Source: Roridomyces roridus (lineage: Eukaryota; Basidiomycota; Agaricomycetes; Agaricales; Mycenaceae). Taken from it: 64,000 nucleotides of DNA. How positions within the stretch are numbered: the first letter of the stretch is position 1; each line of letters begins with the position of its first letter. The translations under genes and the position numbers were made by a program. Shown here piece by piece: positions 56,654 to 64,000 of this stretch. Where the stretch lies: contig JARKIF010000009.1 of NCBI GenBank assembly GCA_029378245.1, forward strand, positions 2,294,001 through 2,358,000, in the 5' to 3' direction. A model generated the notes under the pieces. The model made no database searches. It was given only the letters and a program-made list of their open reading frames with translations, and was not told the DNA's origin.

Positions 56654-59514
56654 TCAATGAGCAGTCGTTACACTATGTTGTTTGCTCCAATATTCAGGCA
56701 ATGAAAGCGGAGCAGGCTGGTAGGGTGACTCCCTCGGTGGCTCCGGTAAAGGATTAGCAAGTCGTGGCGGAAGGCCATTAGTATCTTGTGCTTGGAATGG
56801 TGTTGAAACCAGGAAAGCGGTACGACTGGAGCCGTAGACCGCGTGTGGATCTTCGCCCTTGGAAATGGGCACAGGCGGAGCGGCAGCGACAATATTGTTG
56901 GGCTCCATGCCACTCATACTGCGTGCTTTCCACAACCGTTCCATGTCCCAAGCCTCACGCGCCTTCATGGCGTTCATGTCAGCCGCCGTGGGGACTTCCG
57001 AGATCGGGCGGACGGGTTTCGATGGAGGTGGGGGAGCAGGCTGCGGCTTGTTGAGTCTGGGATCCGGGCTCTTTCGGTCAGATTTACGTTCTTCCTTGGG
57101 AGAACGAGAACGAGCTCCTTTCCCCTCATCTTCCCGGGATACCAGTGCTTCTGGAATTGGTGCACGGCGATGGACAGCAGGGGCTGCCTCGGGAGAAACA
57201 CGCTTGCGGCTCCGCTCGCTGCGCACTTTGGGCTCCTCTGCCTCCTTCGCTTGTCGACGCTGCTCTCTCCGGCTTCCGCCTTCCTGGGACTTGTTTTTGT
57301 TTCGACTACTGGGTGACTCGACAACCTCCCACTGGTCCGCGCCCGCTCGAATAGTCTCACTCGACGCGTATACAGTTCCGGAGGCACTTCGGACTAGCCT
57401 GAATGTCTCGGTTTCCCTACCCGTGACAGCCACTTGACTGGGAGAGGGGTCACGCGACGAGCGTTTGGATGGAACAGGCGGAGGAAGTGACTCTACATCG
57501 TCAGGCATCGGCGTGTCTGCGGTGTAAGGGGTCGGAGGATTGACAAGCATGGATGAGACAGAGTAGGGAGATATGTCCGCAGTTATTTCCGGTAACTGGG
57601 GAGGCGAATCCCTCGACGGAGGACCGTAGCCTTCTGGGAATGGTACAGCGGGAAGTTTAGGAGAAGGAGGCGGAGGAGGTTGTCGTTTTTCCACGGGAGA
57701 TTGCACCCTGGGACGACTTGGTTCTGATGGCGGCGAAACCGAGCGCTCCATCCGTGGAACGGAAGACCTGTGGTCATTGGGGAAATTTGTCGGTTTTTCA
57801 GGGGCTGGTGGAGGTGGCGGTGAAGCGGGACGTGGGGAAGTAGTTTGGGGTCGAGAAGAAATCTCGGGTGACGAAAGCTGGGGTGAGCGGATGGGTTCTG
57901 GAGAGTGATGTACTGTGATAGCGGGTAAGCTGACGGGCTCCGGAGAGCGAGACAACGGCTCCGGCGAAGGTATGATTTCGCGGGTCAGAGTTTCGTCTGT
58001 TGGGAAACGTTCATGTGAGCGCTCCTCCGGGGGCAAAGACGTTTCATGCTGCACAGGAGTACTCTCCGCTGAGCCAGGATCGGGATTGGCAATTGTCAGC
58101 CTACCCATTGTGTATGCTACGTCTCCTTCGAAAGATACAGTCGACGTGCGGCGATCTTGTTCAATTTTCGGAGGTTCCTCCGCGGGAGGGATTACCGCCA
58201 ATGGCGGTTCTTGGTCCACCTGCGGCGGGGGAACACGCTTCATCAGCGGTTCTGGAGAGGTGGGTTTCTCGGGAGACGGTGTCCGCTTAACCGGAGACGG
58301 TTGTCGCACAACCTCCATGCCAGCGGCAGGCTGAGGCTGTTTCCGCGATATGCTGAAACGTTTTGCAAGGCGGCCAAGAACGCTGCCTCTCCGTTCCTTG
58401 GTAGGAGGTGGCCCTGATGGCGATTCTCCTCGCGTTTGAAGGTCCTGCATTGCGCCCATACCGCCAAATATTCCCAGCGTACGCCGTTTGCTCAATTTTC
58501 GTGTTGGTGGTCGATCGGCCGAGACGTGCAAGTGTATTGCCGAGGTCGACTGCGACAGCGGTGAAGGGGTAACGGTCTTTCGCCGGTTCTGCGCGGTTGT
58601 GGCAGCGCTCACAGTGCGAGGACGATCGCGAGCGGGTTGTTGAGGGCTTGTTTGTGAAGTCTCGGGGGAAAAGTCAGGGCTCCTGGGCAAGTATGCTGGA
58701 CTGTGACGCACCTCCTCGAATGATACAGGGCTACTGCTCAATCCAACATCGTATGGCGACTGGTGGTGCCACGGAGTCCCCCAAGGATCCGAAACGTCCA
58801 ATAAATCCACATTATCACGGGCCGTCTGCGATGTCTTTCGAGACCTGGGCACATTCGTTCCATCGACCATTTGCGTTTGGGACGAATTGGGTGTTGGTAG
58901 TGGGGAATTTGAAGTAGAGCGGCCATCCAGAGAACCTGACGCCATTGGTGGAAATGATGGAGAAAATACAGAGGGCGGGCGATTCGCGGGTCGCGTGTTG
59001 GCTGGTGGTGAGAGATGGATGTTGGAATAGTATCTTGGCCCTGCGGGATTGTGAAGGGGCAATTTCACCATCCCTGCAGCTGGCGGATTATACCACGCAG
59101 GCAGCTCGTTCAGGAGATCAGGAATAATTGACCTTGCTGTGGGCAAGGCCGACACGGAGTCGCCATGGCTGTCAACGGACGACGCGAGTCCTCCACCAGC
59201 CAAGGATGCTGATGAAGGGGAGGTCAATGGGCCTGCCCGCGGTGCTGTTGTCTGCTGAGGTTGCTGTGAGCTGCTGGAAGTGCGCCGTATCGACTTGCGG
59301 GACCACAGCGAAGGAGTCCTGCGTTTTGAGAGCTTGCGCTGCAAGTCCTGCTGGCGCTCCATGTCGTAGAATGCCTTGAGCTCGTCCGGCGAAGCCTTGG
59401 GACTAGTGTTCCCCTGCGACTGCGGAAATAGATCAGCCTGGAGTGCCGAAGCGTCGCGTAAATCGAATATCCCACTTCTTCGAATGGTTCGGCTTGGGCA
59501 TTGTAATAGGACAT
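56654..59514 (-). CDS. Large disordered Ser/Pro-rich protein, unknown function
   Basis: I do not recognise a domain. A first exon MSYYNAQAEPFEE (start 59514) is spliced by a 56-nt intron to SQGNTSPKASPDELKAFYDM, then about 900 residues of low-complexity sequence run without another intron. Basic clusters repeat the pattern RKLSKRRT near residues 40 and 320 (LQRKLSKRRTPSLWSRKS and PTRKLSKRRTLGIFGGMG), and LGRLAKRFSISRKQPQP is similar. Pro-rich stretches such as RPASPPPPPAPEKP could bind SH3 or WW domains. The only stretch likely to fold is near the end, MNAMKAREAWDMERLWKARS, followed by PLSLPEYWSKQHSVTTAH. The basic motifs with SP/TP sites suggest a phosphorylated membrane- or cytoskeleton-associated scaffold. 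Confidence 0.75.
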
Positions 59515-59763
59515 TACTGCCGTGGTACAGAATGGGGCTCGTTGGCAGTCAAGTAACTAGGATGAGCGCGGACCACAAGCCGTGTCCACGTGCCCTGTTA
59601 CCCAGACGCGGTCATAAAGGCCCGACTTTTCAAAACTACATCATAAAAAAATGTGGCTAGCTGCTATTCTATGTGCCTGAGAGGTAAACGGATGGAAGAA
59701 ACATCGCGTGGATCGACAGAGTTTCCGTTCTCGATCAAATGAAAAAATTTGCCACAAACGCTG

Positions 59764-62547
59764 ATGTCAATCCGAGTGCTGCTCCTCGGCGGTGGGGGCA
59801 GAGAACACGCCCTTGCATGGAAGCTTGCCCAGTCTCCTCTTGTCGACCGCATCTTTGTCTGCCCAGGCAACGGGGGCACCGACCAGTTGCCCAAGACCGC
59901 TAATCTCTCCCTATCCCCTTCCGATTTCCCTGCCCTGGTCGCGTTTGCCGTCGAAAACCAGGTTGGATCACATCCCCACTACACTTGCGGCCCACCAAAC
60001 ACCATCCAATAGCTAAACCTCGTCGTTCCGGGGCCGGAGCAGCCACTGGTCGATGGCGTTGAAACACACTTTCGGAAAGGTCTGCACCTCGTTTGACGCG
60101 TCTAAAATGTGTATATATCTCCCATCGCAGTCGGGATACCCGTTTTTGGCCCCAGTGCACTCGCAGCCAGGATGGAAGGGTCCAAGGCATTTTCAAAGGC
60201 GTTCATGGCCAGAAATTCCATTCCGACCGCAAAATATCAAGTCTTCTCCTCATCTCAGTTCGAAGAGGCCGTGACCTATGTGAAAACCTGCGGGCACTCT
60301 GTTGTGCTGAAAGCCTCTGGATTGGCGGCAGGAAAGGGTGTTTTAATCCCAGAGACAACCGAGGAGGCCATCCAGGGTCTGCGTGAGATAATGGTCGACA
60401 ACATCTTTGGATCCGCAGGTCCCTTTTTTCAATCCTCGGTGAACATATCTCACAGATCTTTGCAGGTGCCGAAGTTGTGGTTGAAGAATTGCTTACCGGA
60501 CCGGAAATCTCCGTCCTCGCGTTTTGCGATGGCTATTCCATCTTTCCCCTGCCCGCCGCCCAGGACCACAAGAGGATTGGAGAAGGTGATGTCGGACCCA
60601 ATACAGGTGGAATGGGCGCCTACGCACCAGCACCCGTTGCCACCCCAGCCGTCATGCAGCAAATCCTGACTGAATCCCTACGGCCAACGATCGACGGAAT
60701 GAGACAAGAGGGTATGCATGCCACATTCTCAAAGACACTCGCATCTGACTATATGTGCAGGTTTCCCCTTTGTCGGGATGTTGTTTACTGGGTTCATGCT
60801 TACGCCGGCCGGTCCAAAAGTCCTCGAGTACAATGTTCGTTTCGGCGATCCCGAGACGGAGGCATTAATGCTTCTTTTGGACGACAACACCGATTTGGCT
60901 GCTGTTTTGCTTGTAAGCCATTTCATCCACGCTTGATTCTGTTCTCAAGGCGACTAGGCTTGTGCTGAACATCGCCTGGATTCCGTTCAAATTTCTATAC
61001 GATCCGGATATGCCGTTTCAGTTGTACTGGCTTCAGAGGGGTACCCTGGATCTTACCCCAAGGGCAAGAAGATCACGGTCAAAGATGTCCCTTCGAGTAC
61101 GTGTTTGACTCTACCAAACTTGCCTGTCTCAGCGTTTGTAGATGCCGTCGTCTTCCATGCTGGCACAATTAAATCCAACGACGAGATTCTCACCGCAGGG
61201 GGTCGTGTCATCGTCGTTTCGGCACACGCACCTACTCTGCAAGAAGCCCTCGATGCAGCATACGCCAGTGTCGATCAAGTCTCCTTTGAAGGTAAAACCT
61301 ATCGACGCGATATTGCCCACCGGTGTGCCTGTTTTTTCTCGTTCAGTAGCACAGTTACTCACAGCGTTTCAACCAGGGCGCTCAACGCAGCTAACCAACC
61401 GACTGGTTTAACATACGCACAGGCCGGTGTCTCTGTTGATGCTGGCAACTCCCTTGTCGAGACCATCAAGCCGTACGTCCGATCCACCCGGCGTCCAGGC
61501 GCGGACGGCGAAATCGGCGGTTTTGGAGGCGTTTTCGATCTCAAAGCCGCAGGGTACATCGACCCTGTACTCGTCAGCGGCACGGACGGTGTAGGCACGA
61601 AACTACGCGTTGCCGTGGATTTTGGGGTGCATGATTCCGTCGGTCGGTGCTCAACTTTTTCCGTTCCAAGCGATCTCAGTCTATTTCCAGGCATCGATCT
61701 TGTCGCCATGTCTGTCAACGACCTGTTGGTGCAAGGCGCGGAGCCTCTATATTTCCTCGACTATTACGGCTGCAGCAAGCTCGATGTAGCGGTTGCATCT
61801 CAAGTTGTAAAAGGCATTGCCGAAGGCTGCCGACAAGCCGGATGTGCCCTCATCGGCGGCGAGACGGCCGAAATGCCGGGAATGTACCAAGATGGTCTGT
61901 CCCTTCTCGTATTACATCGGCACATCCTTATATATTATCCAGACGACTATGACCTCGCGGGCTTCGCAGTGGGCGCCGTGGAACGGCACTCGATCCTCCC
62001 CAAACCCAACATCATGGCAGGCGACGTTCTACTCGGCGTTGCCTCCTCCGGCCTACACTCAAACGGCTTCTCCCTCGTCCGCAAAATCGTGCCCCTCTCG
62101 GGATTGAGCTACGCCTCGCCCTGCCCATGGGACGCCCAACGCACGCTCGGCCACGCCCTCCTCGAGCCTACGCAGATCTACATCAAACAAATCCTCCCCG
62201 CGGCCAAAGCCGGCCTGCTCAAAGGCATGTCGCACATCACAGGCGGCGGGTTCATCGAGAACATCCCGCGCGTGCTACCCCCAGGGCTGGGATGCTACGT
62301 CGACGCGGCAGCATGGTCACTCCCACCCGTCTTCCGTTTCCTCATGCAACACGGGCACGTGGCCCCTCTCGAGATGGCACGTACCTTCAACTGCGGCGTG
62401 GGCATGGTGTGTATCGTCAGCCACAAGGACGTCGAGGTTGCCATCGACGCGCTGCAACGCAGCGGGCAAGCAAAAGTGTACAAAATCGGCGAGGTGGTTG
62501 ACACCCCGGGCGTGCAGATGCGCAATTTGGAGGGGTGGTCGTCTTGA
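59764..62547 (+). CDS. ADE5,7: Bifunctional phosphoribosylamine-glycine ligase / AIR synthase (Ade5,7)
   Basis: This cytosolic enzyme performs steps 2 and 5 of purine synthesis: GAR synthetase in the N-terminal half, AIR synthetase in the C-terminal half. GARS motifs are [95 protein letters not shown] and [19 protein letters not shown] motifs are [87 protein letters not shown] and [16 protein letters not shown]. It ends MRNLEGWSS. Roughly eight introns keep the frame throughout. The length of about 790 residues matches yeast Ade5,7. This is the cleanest gene in the window and argues against a generally poor assembly. Confidence 0.96.
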
Positions 62548-62928
62548 TGAATCACATATTGTCCACTACCGAAAATACTAATAACATGTGCTGCGAGAGA
62601 GCGTTGGGACTAGGAGATGCAGGCAATAGATATGATACGTATATGTAGGATGTATGTAGTGCTTTTCTTGTAGATGGAGACACAATAAAAAAGAGGATGC
62701 AGCAGTCAAACCACGTACATGAAATGTAAATTAGGAAATGCGGGATGCGTCGACAAGATGCGAGATGTGTGGATGGATGCGGGTGGGAGGAGAGTTTGTG
62801 GATTGCGCGAGGATGGAGATACTAATAATGCAGGACGGAAAACAAGTGAAATGGGTAGAGTAACACAATGATGGAAACCAAACCAGAGAAAAGGGTGGGG
62901 AGGGAGGAGGAGGGGCATCGATGAATTT
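62548..62928. other. Convergent intergenic region, nothing recognised
   Basis: This stretch lies between the stop codons of ADE5,7 and the CCCH gene. It is A/G-rich with ATAAAA- and AATAAA-like strings (CACAATAAAAAAGAG near 62680) that could serve as polyadenylation signals for ADE5,7. No gene is seen. Confidence 0.45.
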
Positions 62929-64000
62929 TTAGGCGGCAACAGACACGTCAGCACCAGCCGTGGCGACTGCAGCAAACGAGATGGGAATTTTCGGAGACGA
63001 CACGCCATTCATAAGCGTCGTCGGCTCGGGTTTCAGTTCCTGGATGACGTGTCAGATGTTTTTTCTCGGCCGCCCGCTCAAAAACCACACGAACCTTGAC
63101 ACGCTCGGGCGTAAGGCCGCGCGCGGGAGTGATGGCCTGCGAGCTGTTGCTACGGACTGGGCGAGGCGCCTGGAGGATCTGGGCAGCAGTGGGCCCCGCA
63201 TGCCCATTGCCGTTGATGACAGGGCTGCGCGCAGGAGGGGTAGTCGAACCCCCAAGCACTGGGAATTCATCCGCGTTCGGAACGCGTTGTTTCACCATCG
63301 CTCTTTTAGTTCCCTGGTTCATATTCGCTTTCCCGCCCCGCCCGCCTCGCGTCGCTGGCTCGTGCACGCCGTTCCTGCCGTTCTGAAACACGCGTTAAAT
63401 ATAAAAAATAGACATAAGATTATCGCTTACCTCCTGGAGCGACAGATTGGCGAGCTTTTCGTCAATAACGGTAAAGCCATTCCGTTGCGGCCGTGGCGCA
63501 CCCCCTCGGGTCGGATAGAAGGGGATGTGACCGACGGTGCCCTCCGGAGGCATAACGTGGGGGAATCGGCATTCGGAACTAAAGTAGATGGCTTCAGAGA
63601 AGGAATATTACGGAAAAAGAATACGTACCCGTTCTTGCAGCGTCCCGTCGGGAAAAAGATACACGGTGGGGCTTGTTTACGGTTTGCAAACGAGCCCCGG
63701 CGAGCAGCGCCTCTCCGAATCGATCCGAGTCCTTCGCGTCCAGTCATGGACGCGTCGGGTTGGGGGTTGAGTTGAGGCGACGCTGGATTGGCCTCTGGGT
63801 AATTGACGACGCCGTTGGGTGGGTATTGCGGCGAAGGCATGACAAAGGCGGCCGGAGGTACGGCCGGAGGCGATGAAGGGTTGAAAGCAGCCTGCGGGGA
63901 TTGTGGTACAGGCTGCGGTGGCGGAGGAAGCGGGGGGAGGGCAATGGGAATTGGGGCTTGGCCCATTTGCGGATACATCATGGGGGACATAGGCCCATAG
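62929..64000 (-). CDS. CCCH zinc-finger protein, 5' end outside the window
   Basis: One CCCH finger is clear across an intron: PPCIFFPTGRCKNG then SECRFPHVMPPEG, spacing C-x7-C-x5-C-x3-H, typical of RNA-binding proteins. It follows a Pro-rich stretch (PIALPPLPPPPQPVPQSPQ) and REGLGSIRRGAARRGSFANR. After it come NGFTVIDEKLANLSLQE, an Arg/Gly patch (RGGRGGKANMNQ), VPNADEFPVLGG (a motif seen near the C-terminus of several fungal mRNA-binding proteins) and ITPARGLTPERVK. A further intron then leads to ELKPEPTTLMNG and the end TAGADVSVAA. The protein is cut at its N-terminus by the right edge. A role in mRNA binding or translation is likely; the exact family is not certain. Confidence 0.8.

Noticed and set aside
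59400..59514. Apparent frameshift in the first exon of the large disordered protein
   Set aside because: A 56-nt intron after PFEE restores the frame to SQGNTSPKAS.

Overview
The window is nuclear DNA from a filamentous basidiomycete, most likely an Agaricomycete; a Cantharellales (Rhizoctonia/Ceratobasidium-like) source is only a guess from gene flavour. Genes are dense on both strands, introns are short (mostly 45-60 nt, GT-AG), many proteins carry long Ser/Pro-rich disordered tails, and the recognisable genes are single-copy eukaryotic housekeeping genes. I see no operon, CRISPR array, prophage, rRNA or convincing complete tRNA.

Layout. 1-1460: unrecognised exon-like pieces at the left edge, then the upstream region of a PacC/Rim101 pH-response transcription factor (1463-3588, +), which is rich in the PacC target GCCAAG. 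Next come TAF1 of TFIID (3712-7609, -), the proteasome activator PA28/REG (7709-8930, +), the ribosome-assembly WD40 protein Rrb1/GRWD1 (8952-10632, -), an unknown nuclear-type protein (10916-12309, +), an acetamidase-type amidase (12376-14565, -), a small unknown (14892-15503, -) and a Ucp12/DHX57-like DEAH helicase (15856-20398, -). 20.4-22.85 kb is gene-poor with possible gene remains.

22.85-37 kb: mRNA-export factor p15/NXT1 (-) and the sphingolipid phospholipase Isc1 (+), start to start across 42 bp; an HSL-type esterase (-); methionine aminopeptidase 2 (-); two basidiomycete-type membrane proteins (29602-30800, -; 31555-34104, +); a J-domain protein with one apparent frame break (+); an unknown (-). 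A 212-bp MITE-like inverted-repeat element flanked by TAA lies at 37243-37454.

37.6-52.5 kb: a disordered protein with a tandem exon-intron duplication (-); replication factor Sld2 (+); an F-box/LRR-like protein (+); proteasome lid subunit Rpn5 (+); mitoribosomal mS23/Rsm25 (-); a 4-coumarate-CoA-ligase-like enzyme with a peroxisomal signal (-); Mediator subunit Med7 (+); a type II membrane fucosyltransferase-like protein (-).

52.8-64 kb: a probable 26-residue Cys-containing peptide gene with its own TATA box (-); an unknown (-); an apolipoprotein N-acyltransferase-like membrane nitrilase (-); a 0.9-kresidue disordered protein (-); bifunctional Ade5,7 of purine synthesis (+); and a CCCH zinc-finger protein cut by the right edge (-).

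The genes act separately (transcription: PacC, TAF1, Med7; proteasome: PA28, Rpn5; ribosomes: Rrb1, mS23; RNA: helicase, NXT1, CCCH protein); I see no biosynthetic or defence cluster. The best candidates for something new are the Cys-peptide gene, the duplicated exon whose intron is better conserved than its coding part, the MITE, and the GCCAAG array at pacC. Exon junctions are read by eye, so gene spans are firmer than individual splice sites.
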